The notes beneath the pieces were generated by a model. It ran no database searches. It was not told the origin of the DNA and saw only the letters and a list, made by a program, of their open reading frames with translations. Below are positions 37,200 to 46,827 of a DNA stretch of 64,000 nt, piece by piece. The number at the start of each line of letters is the position of its first letter. Position 1 is the stretch's first letter. The position numbers and the translations under genes were made by a program. The stretch is from Chelonobacter oris (GTDB taxonomy: Bacteria > Pseudomonadota > Gammaproteobacteria > Enterobacterales > Pasteurellaceae): NCBI RefSeq assembly GCF_000772535.1, contig NZ_JSUM01000014.1:186001-250000 (forward strand). Direction: 5' to 3'.

Positions 37200-39773
37200 T
37201 TAAAACAGTTCTTCCACTCTCGGACCGCTGCCGTCGCCGGGATTGACCATGATTTGGTAACCCTGCTCACGGATATAGCGGCGTGTCGGTTCAGTGCCTT
37301 TGATAAAATATTCGATTCGACCACCGCCGCCGGTGAGCAAGCCGCTGGATTTGTCGATACGCTTTTCAATGATTCCGGGCGGCAGCGGATCTGCACGTTC
37401 CGGTTTGTTTTCCAACGCTTTTTTCATATATTGCTGCCATGCCGGCATGGCGGTGCTTGCGCCCGCTTCCCCCCGTCCCAATTCATATTTATTGTCGTCA
37501 AAACCGACATAAACCGCTGTTGCGAAATTCGCACCGAATCCGGCATACCATGCCACTTTCGAATTGTTGGTGGTGCCGGTTTTTCCGCCGGTATCGCCAC
37601 GTTTGATCTCATTAGCCATGCGCCAACCGGTTCCTCTCCAGCCGCTGCCCTGCTCGCCGTAAATGCCTGATTGCAAAGCGCTACGAATTAAAAAGGCCAA
37701 TTCGCCGCTAATAACTCGCGGCGCGATTTGCGGTGTCTGGCTTTGCATACGTGATTGCGCCAGTAATTGCGGCCCGTTTTCCAACTGACTATTGGCAATT
37801 TGCAGTTCGGGAATATCCGGTACGGTTTCCGGCTGTTGATCCGGATCGCCATCCGCCGCAGATTCTCCGCCTTGCAATGCCGTATCGGTTTGCAGATTTT
37901 CCTGTACCTGATCCAACAGATCCAGTTTTTGCTGTTCGCCGTAAATCACCGGAATATCATGGCAGCTGAAACACGCCACCTTCGGGTTGGCAACATAAAT
38001 TTCCTTACCTTCGTTATCCAAAATTTTCTCGATGATATACGGATCAATCAAAAAGCCGCCGTTATCAAACACCGCATAACCGCGCGCCATTTCCAGCGGA
38101 GTAAATGATGCCGCCCCCAGTGCCAACGCTTCCGTTGCCTGATATTGATCACGTTTGAAACCAAAACGCGGCAAGAAATCCGCCACATAGCCGATTCCCA
38201 CCATTTGCACCGCACGCACCATCATCACGTTTTTCGACTGCGCCAATCCTTGACGCAAACGCAACTGCCCGTCGTAACGGTTCGGCGAGTTTTTGGGCGA
38301 CCACGGTTTTTGCCCCGGAATACGAATGGTAATCGGGCTGTCATTCAAAATCGTCGCCAAGCTTAGTCCTTTATCCATCGCCGCGGCATAGATAAACGGT
38401 TTAATCGAAGAACCGACTTGCACCATCGATTGTGTCGCACGGTTAAATTTACTCTGACCGAAACTGAAACCGCCGACAATCGCCTCAATTGCTCCATTAT
38501 CGCTGTTTAGGGAGACCAATGCCGAATTGGCACGCGGCAACTGCCCCAATATCCATTCCTGCTTACTGTTTTGGCGAATCCAAATCTGTTCCCCGACTTT
38601 GATCCTTAAATTCGATGCCGTCGCCCCTGCCCATTTCATGGCGGAAAGCGGCAATGCCATTTTTTCGCCGGACGCCAGCAACAGCTCTGCGCCATTGCGA
38701 TCCGTCGCAATAACCGCGGCGGCAACCAACGGCTCCGAATTGGGTATTTTTTTCAGAAAACCGATGATTCTATCCTGTTCCCATGCGGTTTCACCGCTCT
38801 TCCATAATGGTGCGCCGCCACGATAGCCGTGGCGCATATCATAATTAATCAGATTGTTGCGCACAGCGATTTGCGCATTACGCTGATCTTCGGAATCAAC
38901 GGTGGTATACACTTTATAACCTTTGGTGTAGGCATTTTCTTCACCATACAATTTCACCATTTCCTGCCGCACCATTTCGGTCACATAATCGGCGTGGAAA
39001 TCGAGCTGGCTGCCGTGATAACTGGCAACCAACGGTTCATTGCGTGCCTGCTCGTATTCCTCGCGCGTGATATAATTTTCATCCAGCATTCTGCCCAACA
39101 CCACATTACGGCGCTCAGTCGCGCGCTGCAACGAATACAGCGGATTCATGGTAGAAGGCGCTTTCGGCAAACCGGCGATCATCGCCATTTCGCTCAGGCT
39201 TAACTGATTGAGATCTTTGCCGAAATAAGTTTTCGCTGCCGCCGCCACGCCATAAGAACGGTATCCCAGATAAATTTTGTTCAAATAGAGTGCTAAGATT
39301 TCATCTTTGCTCAGGTTTTTCTCAATTTCAATTGCCAAAATCGCTTCCCGTATCTTTCTGATCAAGGTTTTTTCCGGCGTCAGGAAAAAATTACGCGCCA
39401 ACTGCTGAGTGATGGTACTGGCTCCTTGTGAAGCGCCCCCGTCGCTCAGCGCCACTTTCAGCGCCCGCGCAATGCCGATCGGATCCAACCCGTAATGAGT
39501 ATAGAAACGGCTGTCCTCCGTTGCCAGCACCGCCTCTTTCAGCTTTTGCGGAATCTGATCCAATGCCACCGGAATACGGCGCTGCTCTCCCACCTCCCCG
39601 ATTAATTTGCCGTCTGCCGTATAAATCTGCATGGGTTGCTGCAACTCGACCGTGCGCAACGTGTTGACCTCCGGCAAACCGGACTTGATATGGAAATAAG
39701 CAACAGCCACTACCACACAGCCCAAAATTGTCAAGGTTAATAAAGTACTAAATATTAATTTTACGATCTTCAC
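37200..39773 (-). CDS. mrcA: Bifunctional penicillin-binding protein 1A
   Basis: Class A PBP with glycosyltransferase and transpeptidase activities. It has an N-terminal membrane anchor, a GT51 domain (EDSRFYTHYGLDPIGIARA; GASTITQQLARNFFL), an OB-like insert, then transpeptidase motifs VGSSIKPF, a SxN site, and GKTGTTNNSK. It is 857 residues from the GTG at 39773, giving MKIVKLIFSTLLTL like other PBP1A; the frame also opens at an upstream TTG (39791). It is divergent from comABCDE, the conserved mrcA/pilM arrangement of gammaproteobacteria. Confidence 0.95.
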   Translation of the reverse strand: MKIVKLIFSTLLTLTILGCVVVAVAYFHIKSGLPEVNTLRTVELQQPMQIYTADGKLIGEVGEQRRIPVALDQIPQKLKEAVLATEDSRFYTHYGLDPIGIARALKVALSDGGASQGASTITQQLARNFFLTPEKTLIRKIREAILAIEIEKNLSKDEILALYLNKIYLGYRSYGVAAAAKTYFGKDLNQLSLSEMAMIAGLPKAPSTMNPLYSLQRATERRNVVLGRMLDENYITREEYEQARNEPLVASYHGSQLDFHADYVTEMVRQEMVKLYGEENAYTKGYKVYTTVDSEDQRNAQIAVRNNLINYDMRHGYRGGAPLWKSGETAWEQDRIIGFLKKIPNSEPLVAAAVIATDRNGAELLLASGEKMALPLSAMKWAGATASNLRIKVGEQIWIRQNSKQEWILGQLPRANSALVSLNSDNGAIEAIVGGFSFGQSKFNRATQSMVQVGSSIKPFIYAAAMDKGLSLATILNDSPITIRIPGQKPWSPKNSPNRYDGQLRLRQGLAQSKNVMMVRAVQMVGIGYVADFLPRFGFKRDQYQATEALALGAASFTPLEMARGYAVFDNGGFLIDPYIIEKILDNEGKEIYVANPKVACFSCHDIPVIYGEQQKLDLLDQVQENLQTDTALQGGESAADGDPDQQPETVPDIPELQIANSQLENGPQLLAQSRMQSQTPQIAPRVISGELAFLIRSALQSGIYGEQGSGWRGTGWRMANEIKRGDTGGKTGTTNNSKVAWYAGFGANFATAVYVGFDDNKYELGRGEAGASTAMPAWQQYMKKALENKPERADPLPPGIIEKRIDKSSGLLTGGGGRIEYFIKGTEPTRRYIREQGYQIMVNPGDGSGPRVEELF

Positions 39774-39935
39774 CGAAAACTTCTCTCTCAAAATTCAACA
39801 AATAAACCGATTTACGCCACACTGTCGGCAGATATTCGGACGACTAAACACGGTTATCCGAAAAATTAATGACACAACGTCGACAACACAACCATTTTAC
39901 ACGTTATCCAGCAAACGTTGAGGATATTTTTACTG

Positions 39936-40757
39936 ATGCGCCACATGCTCTTCTCACCGCCGCCGCTGCCTATCGGACTGTATCCGAACGGGCAAACCGT
40001 CAATATTGCCTTTATCGACAAACGGCAACAAGCCTGTTTCTGCCAAATCGAATCGACGGATCTGGCAAGGCTGCCGTCATTACTCAGACAACAATTTGCC
40101 GAGAAAATATCCAAAAGACAATCTTTTTTTTACATTTCCTGTCTGGAACCGCACTTGCTGTGGCAAAAACACCTGCTGTTGCCGCACACCTCGGCGGCAG
40201 AACGCTACCGACAAGTGCGCCTGATTGTACAGCAGCAATTGCCGTTGGAAGAACAATTGCTGCAATTCGATTTTAACGCCGCCCCGCTCCAACATATCGG
40301 CACAGCGCGGCAAATTGATTATGTACAGATTTATGCGGCCAAAAAACAAAATATCCGGCGCTACTGCGCACAATTCTCCCCGTTGAAGCTCAACGTACTC
40401 GATGTCCATGCCCACGCCTTACTGCGGGCTTTTGCTTACGCCGGCAACAGTGCGATTGACGAGAATACATTACTGATTTACCACACGCCGCATCAAAGCG
40501 TACTACTGCAACAATATCAAGACAAACTATTTCAACATTACGCCGATTCTCAGTCGCCGGAAACGCTTTTGCAAACCTTTTACCGGCAAAATCCGAAAGC
40601 GCAACTCAAGCGTTATCTGATCTATGCCGATGCCGCTGCGTTAGCCGCATTATCGGCCGACATCACGACAAATGCCGACATCATCTCATTGGATCCGCAA
40701 CATTATCCCAGCCTGATCGCACTAGGCTGCGCATTATGGCGGGCAAACAAGGAATAA
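39936..40757 (+). CDS. comA: Competence protein ComA (PilM-like)
   Basis: First gene of the com operon needed for transformation in H. influenzae, equivalent to pilM: a cytoplasmic actin-like protein thought to link the pilus machine to the inner-membrane PilN/PilO pair. It is 273 residues from ATG 39936, which follows GAGGA. The sequence is divergent and rich in Gln and Leu (RYRQVRLIVQQQLPLEEQLLQFDF). Assignment rests on weak PilM likeness plus firm neighbours comB-E. I found no clear CRP-S site in the 160 bases between it and mrcA. Confidence 0.85.
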   Translation: MRHMLFSPPPLPIGLYPNGQTVNIAFIDKRQQACFCQIESTDLARLPSLLRQQFAEKISKRQSFFYISCLEPHLLWQKHLLLPHTSAAERYRQVRLIVQQQLPLEEQLLQFDFNAAPLQHIGTARQIDYVQIYAAKKQNIRRYCAQFSPLKLNVLDVHAHALLRAFAYAGNSAIDENTLLIYHTPHQSVLLQQYQDKLFQHYADSQSPETLLQTFYRQNPKAQLKRYLIYADAAALAALSADITTNADIISLDPQHYPSLIALGCALWRANKE

Positions 40758-40762
40758 ACATC

Positions 40763-41323
40763 ATGTTGCCGACAACATCCATAAACCTGTTAGACTGGCG
40801 TATAAACCGATTACAACAACAAACCTTCAAATTTATCCGGTTTTGTTTTTGGGTCGGCGTGGTGTTGCTGACGGCGATAACCGTCTTAAACCGTTATCAG
40901 CAGCGACTTACATCACAGATCAACGAACAATATCGGCAGCAGACCGCACTTCGGCAAACCAATCAGCAGCTGCAACAACAAATCAACCAACTGCAACAAC
41001 AAGCGGTTTTCAACGATACGCCACAGGCGCTCATTGAAGCACCGGCATTATCGCTGTTTCGTACCCTTCTCACCCGCCTACCGATGACACAAGGGCGGCT
41101 TACATCGGCTTCGCTGACAACAGACGCCGATACTTATATTTTCGCTTTACAAGGTTATACCGCCTCCGCCGATGAATTCAATCGCTTGAAAAACCATATC
41201 GAGCAACTGCTGCCGCAAGGCGCAATAGAACTGACGCAATTTGAACTGCAACAGCAACATTTGCAATTCGGCGTTCATATCCGGCTGGCGAATCCCCTCC
41301 CTGTCGACGAGGTGGCAAAATGA
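40763..41323 (+). CDS. comB: Competence protein ComB (PilN-like)
   Basis: Inner-membrane protein of 186 residues with a short cytoplasmic N-terminus (MLPTTSINLLDWRINRLQQQ, the PilN-type INLLxWR motif). One membrane helix (GVVLLTAITVL) and a periplasmic coiled coil rich in Gln follow. INLLxWR is the peptide that binds PilM/ComA. ATG 40763 is preceded by AAGGA. Its end overlaps comC by four bases. Confidence 0.87.
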   Translation: MLPTTSINLLDWRINRLQQQTFKFIRFCFWVGVVLLTAITVLNRYQQRLTSQINEQYRQQTALRQTNQQLQQQINQLQQQAVFNDTPQALIEAPALSLFRTLLTRLPMTQGRLTSASLTTDADTYIFALQGYTASADEFNRLKNHIEQLLPQGAIELTQFELQQQHLQFGVHIRLANPLPVDEVAK

Positions 41324-41862
41324 AATGGCGCCTACAACCCTACTCTTCGTTCGCCCGTTTGGTATCGGCGCCATATCGGCTGAAATTGTTTTACGCCTGC
41401 CTGCTGCTGATATTCGTTTGCGGCTACGGTACGCTTGAATTGATACGGCAGCAACAGCGCTTAACCGAAATCACTGCCGAAAACCGTCAACTTACGGCAG
41501 AAAAACAGCAAAAACAACAAGTTATTACATTATTACAGCACAAAGCCGATGCAGAAAAAAACACCTTGGATCCCAAAATTGCAATACAAATCGCCCCATT
41601 GGATCAACGTCTACAAAGTGCGGTTAACGCCATTCACGGCATCACTGTCGAGCGGCAACAATGGCATTTTTCCGCCACACCGTCGTTACAACTCGAATTG
41701 CGCGGACGATTTTACGCGCTTAACCATGTGCTACAGCAACTGCAAAACGAATTTCACGCCTTAAAACCGTTGAACCTCGTATTCACCCACGCTGACAATC
41801 AGCCGCAAACCACGCTTAAACTGACATTACGCTTTATCAAGGAGCTTGATCATGCCGATTAA
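41320..41862 (+). CDS. comC: Competence protein ComC (PilO-like)
   Basis: Inner-membrane protein of 180 residues with one N-terminal membrane helix (LFYACLLLIFVCGYGTLELI), a coiled coil (QQQRLTEITAENRQLTAEKQQ) and a small ferredoxin-like periplasmic domain, the PilO layout. Likely pairs with ComB in the alignment complex between the inner-membrane motor and the secretin. A USS encodes Ser-Ala-Val within it. Confidence 0.84.
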   Translation: MKWRLQPYSSFARLVSAPYRLKLFYACLLLIFVCGYGTLELIRQQQRLTEITAENRQLTAEKQQKQQVITLLQHKADAEKNTLDPKIAIQIAPLDQRLQSAVNAIHGITVERQQWHFSATPSLQLELRGRFYALNHVLQQLQNEFHALKPLNLVFTHADNQPQTTLKLTLRFIKELDHAD

Positions 41863-42244
41863 ATTTTTTCTGACCGCACTTTTGCTGTGCTGCCGCCCGG
41901 CACTGGCCGCCGACCAAACCGCACTTACCGATCCGTTTTCGCCGTCATCTGCCGCCAATGCCGATTCGTCCCTTTCTCCGCTGCAAACGATGGCAAACCA
42001 GTGCGGTGATAGCGCCGAATGGCTGATGGATAACTTGCCGCTGCAACAGCTGAAACCAATCGGTTTGATTCACTATCCGCAATATGCGGTTGTGCTCTGG
42101 CTGACACCGACCGAGGTGATTATCGACAGCCGACTCAACCATGTTATCGCCGAAGAACAGTGGCAAATCGTCAACATTGAAAATCGACAAATCCGCCTGC
42201 AAAACTGCCAAAATCCGGCGCAGCAAAAAACCATCCATTTATAA
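41852..42244 (+). CDS. comD: Competence protein ComD (PilP-like)
   Basis: Secreted protein of 130 residues. The signal peptide MPIKFFLTALLLCCRPALAA is followed by a Pro/Ser-rich linker and a beta-rich domain (LKPIGLIHYPQYAVVLWL; WQIVNIENRQIRLQNC). This matches PilP, which bridges ComB/C to the secretin. AAGGAG seven bases before ATG 41852 fixes the start, inside the end of comC. Whether it is a lipoprotein is unclear: cysteines at 15-16 lie before the apparent signal-peptidase site. Confidence 0.83.
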   Translation: MPIKFFLTALLLCCRPALAADQTALTDPFSPSSAANADSSLSPLQTMANQCGDSAEWLMDNLPLQQLKPIGLIHYPQYAVVLWLTPTEVIIDSRLNHVIAEEQWQIVNIENRQIRLQNCQNPAQQKTIHL

Positions 42245-42254
42245 GGAAATACAC

Positions 42255-43613
42255 ATGCGCTTACTGTTAACCCGAATCACATTATCCGTGTTGTTAATCG
42301 CGTCCCCGTTTGTCGCCGCAGCGGAAAAAAAGGATTTGCCCCCCGACCGTTTTACCCTAATCCTGAAACAGGCACCGTTGGTCGGCACTTTGCATTATTT
42401 AGCACAGCAGCATGATGTCAATCTGGTGTTGGACGACGATTTGAAAGGCAATATCAGCCTGCATTTAAAGCAAACGCAGTTTGACCCGCTCTTAAAAGCG
42501 ATCAGTAAAATTCACCCGCTGGAAATCGAAACCTTCGGCGGCAATTATTTTATCACCGCCAAAACCGCGCCGGAGACGCCAACAACCGCACTTGCCGCCG
42601 AAAACAAACTGCAAACGGTGAAAATCGCCCTACAGCACGCTAAAGCCGCCGACATCATGCAATCGTTGAACAGCGGCAGTGGATCATTACTCTCGGCAGG
42701 CGGCAGTATTACCTTTGACGACCGCAGTAACAGCCTGATTTTACAAGATCAGCCGCAGGCAATCGCTAATTTACGCCGAATTATCCAACAATTGGATCAG
42801 CCGACACAACAAGTGTTAATCGAAGCGCGCATTGTCACTATCAGTGATGAAAGCCTGCGTGAGCTAGGCGTACGCTGGGGATTATTCAAACCAAGCGGAC
42901 AATCGCACCGTCTTGCCGGCAGTCTGGAGGCTAACGGTTTTGCCGAGATAGAAAACCAGCTGAATATCAATTTCGGCAGCGAATACAGCAACGCCGCCGG
43001 CGTTTCACTGCAAGTCGCCAAAATCGGCAGCCGCCTGCTGGATTTGGAACTGACCGCACTTGAGCGGGAAAATAACGTCAATATCATTGCCAGCCCGCGT
43101 TTACTCACGACCAATAAAAAAAGCGCCAGTATCAAGCAGGGCACTGAAATTCCTTATTTAGTCAATAATACCCGTAACGACACCCAAAGCGTTGAATTCC
43201 GCGATGCCGTGCTGGGGCTGGAAGTCACACCGCACATTTCCCATGACAACACCATTTTACTCGACTTAATGATCAGCCAAAATTCGCCCGGCAACAGTGT
43301 TGCTTACGGCAATAATCAAATGACGACAATCGACAAACAGGAGATCCAAACTCAAGTTTTTGCCCGTCACGGTGAAACCATTGTGTTAGGCGGCGTTTTT
43401 CACGACACCATCGTCGACGGGCAAGACAGCGTGCCGCTATTGGGCGAGTTGCCGGGCATCAAACATCTGTTCGGTAAAGAAACCAAACGCCATGCCAAAC
43501 GGGAACTGGTGATTTTTGTGACGCCGCACATCGTGCAACCGCAGCAAATACCGGCACTGCAAATACCCACCGCCCCCAAACAACCGATACGCCCGTTTGT
43601 CTATGGATTTTAA
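42255..43613 (+). CDS. comE: Competence secretin ComE (PilQ-like)
   Basis: Outer-membrane secretin ring through which the type IV pilus and DNA pass. It is 452 residues: signal peptide MRLLLTRITLSVLLIASPFVAA, an STN-like N0 domain (LHYLAQQHDVNLVLDDDLKG), an N1 domain (ADIMQSLNSGSGSLLSAGGS...IIQQLDQP), and the C-terminal secretin domain (VLIEARIVTI; VNIIASPRLLT; GETIVLGGVF). The AMIN domain of Pseudomonas PilQ is absent. In H. influenzae comF follows; here the next gene is aroK. Confidence 0.93.
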   Translation: MRLLLTRITLSVLLIASPFVAAAEKKDLPPDRFTLILKQAPLVGTLHYLAQQHDVNLVLDDDLKGNISLHLKQTQFDPLLKAISKIHPLEIETFGGNYFITAKTAPETPTTALAAENKLQTVKIALQHAKAADIMQSLNSGSGSLLSAGGSITFDDRSNSLILQDQPQAIANLRRIIQQLDQPTQQVLIEARIVTISDESLRELGVRWGLFKPSGQSHRLAGSLEANGFAEIENQLNINFGSEYSNAAGVSLQVAKIGSRLLDLELTALERENNVNIIASPRLLTTNKKSASIKQGTEIPYLVNNTRNDTQSVEFRDAVLGLEVTPHISHDNTILLDLMISQNSPGNSVAYGNNQMTTIDKQEIQTQVFARHGETIVLGGVFHDTIVDGQDSVPLLGELPGIKHLFGKETKRHAKRELVIFVTPHIVQPQQIPALQIPTAPKQPIRPFVYGF

Positions 43614-43872
43614 CGTTGTCGAAAGCGGCTTTTCGGTCAAATTTGTGTTTTTGTTAATTAAAAAGGGAAATATCGGGCAAGACAGTTGAAAACAAGGGCG
43701 GTTTATTGCGATAATTGCCCCCTTAACTTAAAAGTTGAAGTTTGTGGGGTGCTTTACAGCTTAAACTGCCGATATTCGGCACACACTTTTGCCCGCGTTT
43801 TTATTCCTTCAACAGCATGTTTGCAAATAGCAAACCCTATTAATCATAACATTAACAAGAATTTAGAATAAC

Positions 43873-44406
43873 ATGGCTGAAAAACGTAATATCTTTTTAA
43901 TCGGTCCTATGGGTGCAGGGAAAAGCACTATCGGGCGTCAACTTGCCCAGATCCTTGGAATGGAATTCATCGATTCCGACGGCGAAATCGAACAACGTGC
44001 CGGCGCCGACATCAGTTGGATTTTTGATGTCGAAGGCGAAGCCGGTTTCCGCAAACGTGAAGAACGCATTATCAACGAACTTACCCAACGGCAAGGCATC
44101 GTCTTGTCCACCGGCGGCGGTGCTATCGTATCGAAAGAGACGCGCAATCACCTCTCTGCACGCGGCATTGTGGTCTATTTGGAAACGACAGTAGACAAAC
44201 AGCACCAGCGCACCTTGCGCGATAAAAAACGTCCGTTGCTGCAAGATGTGGCTGACCCTCGCCAAGTATTGGAAGATTTAGCGAAAGTACGCAATCCGTT
44301 ATACGAAGAGATTGCAGACATCACCATGAGCACCGATGAGCAGAGTGCCAAAACGATGGCTAATCAACTAATTGATTTACTGGAAGAATTTTCCTCCGTC
44401 AATTAA
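43873..44406 (+). CDS. aroK: Shikimate kinase AroK
   Basis: Phosphorylates shikimate at the 3-hydroxyl in aromatic amino-acid synthesis. The P-loop GPMGAGKST (11-19), the DSD of IDSDGEIE, and the substrate-binding STGGGAI are visible. It is 177 residues. The 259 bases between comE and aroK contain a 6-base hairpin (43767-43781) and no gene, so aroK probably has its own promoter, though I could not pick one. aroB follows after 29 bases. Confidence 0.96.
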   Translation: MAEKRNIFLIGPMGAGKSTIGRQLAQILGMEFIDSDGEIEQRAGADISWIFDVEGEAGFRKREERIINELTQRQGIVLSTGGGAIVSKETRNHLSARGIVVYLETTVDKQHQRTLRDKKRPLLQDVADPRQVLEDLAKVRNPLYEEIADITMSTDEQSAKTMANQLIDLLEEFSSVN

Positions 44407-44435
44407 TTTTATTCCCTTTAAACCGAGATGACACC

Positions 44436-45548
44436 ATGAGCGAAGCCGACAACGATGTGATTGAAGTAAATGTCGAACTGAAAGATCGCCGCTACCCGAT
44501 TCGGATAGGCAGCGATATTCTGACACAGCCACAGCACTATGCACCGTTAAAAAGCGGCGACAACGTCATGATTGTTTCAAATCCCAACGTGGCAAAACAC
44601 TATTTGGCAACCGTCAGTGAGACCTTACGCCAATTAGGTTGTCGGGTGGAATCGGTTTTGATCCCGGACGGCGAACAATACAAAACCCTTGAATCACTGA
44701 ATTTAATTTTCACCGCACTTTTACAAGCCAATTATGGACGGGATACCACCATTATCGCACTTGGCGGCGGCGTGGTCGGTGATGTTGCCGGCTTTGCGGC
44801 GGCAAGTTATCAGCGTGGCGTGCGCCTGCTGCAAATTCCGACTACCCTGCTATCGCAAGTCGATTCTTCCGTCGGCGGTAAAACCGGCGTGAACCATGCA
44901 CTGGGAAAAAACATGATCGGGGCATTTTACCAGCCATGCGCCGTCATTATCGACAGTACTACACTGGAAACATTGCCGAAACGGGAAGTTTTTGCCGGCT
45001 TGGCGGAAGTCATCAAATATGGCGCTATCCTGGATATTGCATTTTTCGAATGGCTGGAGCGGCATATCAGCGATTTGGTCAGACTGGACACAAACAAATT
45101 GCAAAGCTGTATTCAACGCTGCTGTGAGCTGAAAGCCGAAGTCGTAGCGCGTGACGAAACCGAACAGGGCGATCGTGCACTACTGAATCTGGGGCATACT
45201 TTCGGGCACGCAATCGAAACACATTTGGGCTACGGCAACTGGCTACACGGTGAAGCTGTGGCGGTCGGTATGCTGATGGCGGCGGCACAATCCCATTTAC
45301 TCGGCGATTTGAGTCAAGAGGCCGTTGCCCGCTTGGAAAAACTGTTGGCGCAAGCCAATCTGCCGACCGTTTCTCCGGACGGAATGACGGCCGACGACTA
45401 TTTACCGCTGATGATGCGCGATAAAAAAGTGTTGCGCGGCAAACTGCGCTTGGTACTGCTCAAACAGCTGGGGCAAGCCTATGTCGCCAAAGACAGTGAT
45501 CCGCAATTGGTACAACAGGCAATCCACATTTACAGCCAGTTTGATTAA
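44436..45548 (+). CDS. aroB: 3-dehydroquinate synthase AroB
   Basis: NAD- and metal-dependent enzyme closing the ring in the second step of the shikimate pathway. The 370 residues include [21 protein letters not shown], the [20 protein letters not shown] segment and the metal ligands in [10 protein letters not shown] and WLHGEAV. It starts shortly after aroK and three bases separate it from dam. Confidence 0.97.
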   Translation: MSEADNDVIEVNVELKDRRYPIRIGSDILTQPQHYAPLKSGDNVMIVSNPNVAKHYLATVSETLRQLGCRVESVLIPDGEQYKTLESLNLIFTALLQANYGRDTTIIALGGGVVGDVAGFAAASYQRGVRLLQIPTTLLSQVDSSVGGKTGVNHALGKNMIGAFYQPCAVIIDSTTLETLPKREVFAGLAEVIKYGAILDIAFFEWLERHISDLVRLDTNKLQSCIQRCCELKAEVVARDETEQGDRALLNLGHTFGHAIETHLGYGNWLHGEAVAVGMLMAAAQSHLLGDLSQEAVARLEKLLAQANLPTVSPDGMTADDYLPLMMRDKKVLRGKLRLVLLKQLGQAYVAKDSDPQLVQQAIHIYSQFD

Positions 45549-45551
45549 CCC

Positions 45552-46427
45552 ATGCCGATTGCCGTCAACAGCCCGCTTAAACACCGCCCCTTTCTCAAAT
45601 GGGCCGGCGGCAAATTTCGTCTGACCGATGAAATCAATAAGCTGTTGCCGGAAAACAAACATACACTGCTTGAACCCTTTGTCGGCGCCGGTTCGGTATT
45701 TCTGAATTCTAATTTCAAACACTATATTCTGGCGGATCTGAATTCGGATCTGATTAATCTTTTCAATGTGGTCAAAACCGATGTCGATCATCTGATCAAT
45801 GAAAGCGTGAAAGTCTTTCGACATACCGATGCCAACAGTGCCGAATTTTATTATCAGAAAAGAGACGAGTTCAACCGCACTTGCGATCCGTTTCTGCGCT
45901 CAATCCTGTTCATCTATTTGAACCGTTTCGGCTACAACGGGCTTTGTCGCTATAATAATAAAGGGTTGTTTAACGTACCGTTCGGGGCTTATGTCAAACC
46001 CTACTTTCCGGAGCAGGAAATTCGTTACTTCAGTGATAAAGCACGACAGGCAATATTTCTCTGTGAAGCATTTGACAAAAGTTTTCAACATGCCAGTCAT
46101 AACAGCGTGGTCTATTGCGATCCGCCGTATGCGCCGTTAGTGCAACTTTCCAATTTCACGCATTATGCCGGTAACGGATTTACTCTGATACAACAGCAAG
46201 AACTGGCGGATTTGGCAAAACAGTGTGCGGAACTGCACCATACCACCGTCGTGATTTCCAATCACGATACCCCGTTTACCCGCAAAATTTATCGCGGCGC
46301 CAAATTTAAAAAGCTGGTAGTACAGCGTCATATCAGCCAAAACGGCGAAAACCGCAATAAAGTAAACGAGCTGATCGCCGTTTTTCAAGCCGGAAAACGC
46401 CAATCTAAAAAGACAATTCCGGATTAA
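45552..46427 (+). CDS. dam: DNA adenine methyltransferase Dam
   Basis: Methylates adenine in GATC, guiding mismatch repair and replication control. It is 291 residues. Motif FLKWAGGKFRL (14-24) binds AdoMet, LLEPFVGAGSVFLN follows, and the catalytic motif is VYCDPPYAPL. It is cotranscribed with aroB, as in enteric aroKB-dam clusters but without damX. Its last 23 bases overlap the end of the convergent DciA-like gene. Confidence 0.96.
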   Translation: MPIAVNSPLKHRPFLKWAGGKFRLTDEINKLLPENKHTLLEPFVGAGSVFLNSNFKHYILADLNSDLINLFNVVKTDVDHLINESVKVFRHTDANSAEFYYQKRDEFNRTCDPFLRSILFIYLNRFGYNGLCRYNNKGLFNVPFGAYVKPYFPEQEIRYFSDKARQAIFLCEAFDKSFQHASHNSVVYCDPPYAPLVQLSNFTHYAGNGFTLIQQQELADLAKQCAELHHTTVVISNHDTPFTRKIYRGAKFKKLVVQRHISQNGENRNKVNELIAVFQAGKRQSKKTIPD

Positions 46428-46695
46428 TCTTAAACGTCAGTCGTTTTGCCTGCGGAAACACCTGTTGTGCCAATTTCAACAATTCCGCCTGCCGAAACAA
46501 AATACCCTGCTTCACCGTCGCACTTGCCACTTCGCAATAAATCACTTCGTCCCGCACATTCGCCACACGAAACCGCCCTTGAAACGGCGCCGGAAAACAT
46601 TGCTGCAATTGCTTGTTCAGATCCGCAAGAAACAGCCCGTGCTTCGCAATCTGGGCAAACGCACTGCGTTCGACAATCTCTTGAATATTTTTCAT
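46405..46695 (-). CDS. DUF721 / DciA-like protein
   Basis: Small protein of 96 residues from ATG 46695 (MKNIQEIVERSAFAQIAKHG). The DUF721 domain appears in the central LNKQLQQCFPAPFQGRFRVANVRDEV and AELLKLAQQVFPQA. DciA of this family loads the replicative helicase in bacteria lacking DnaC/DnaI; Pasteurellaceae helicase loading by this protein is plausible but not shown by the sequence. Two methionines compete; ATG 46710 lies five codons upstream. It is divergent from secM-secA. Confidence 0.72.
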   Translation of the reverse strand: MKNIQEIVERSAFAQIAKHGLFLADLNKQLQQCFPAPFQGRFRVANVRDEVIYCEVASATVKQGILFRQAELLKLAQQVFPQAKRLTFKINPELSF

Positions 46696-46742
46696 TTTAT
46701 TTCGGCGCATAACTTGTTTTTCCGTAATTCGTCCCGATATTT

Positions 46743-46771
46743 ATGACATTCAGGTCATGATGTTCTATAAT
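46743..46771 (+). promoter_or_regulatory. Candidate sigma-70 promoter of secM-secA
   Basis: ATGACA at 46743-46748 and a perfect TATAAT at 46766-46771 are spaced by 17 bases. Transcription would start near 46778, about 50 bases before the SecM-like start codon. Confidence 0.65.
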
Positions 46772-46827
46772 AGCACAACATGTTTACCACCCCTATTTTG
46801 AAAATCACAAGCTGAGCCGCATAATTG

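Noticed and set aside
39774-39935. Possible CRP-S competence site before comA
   Set aside because: No TGCGA-N6-TCGCA-like element could be aligned; the best stretch (TTATCCGAAAAA) matches only part of the right half.
43767-43781. TGCCGA-TAT-TCGGCA hairpin before aroK as a comE terminator
   Set aside because: The stem is only six bases, is over 150 bases past comE and has no adjacent T run.
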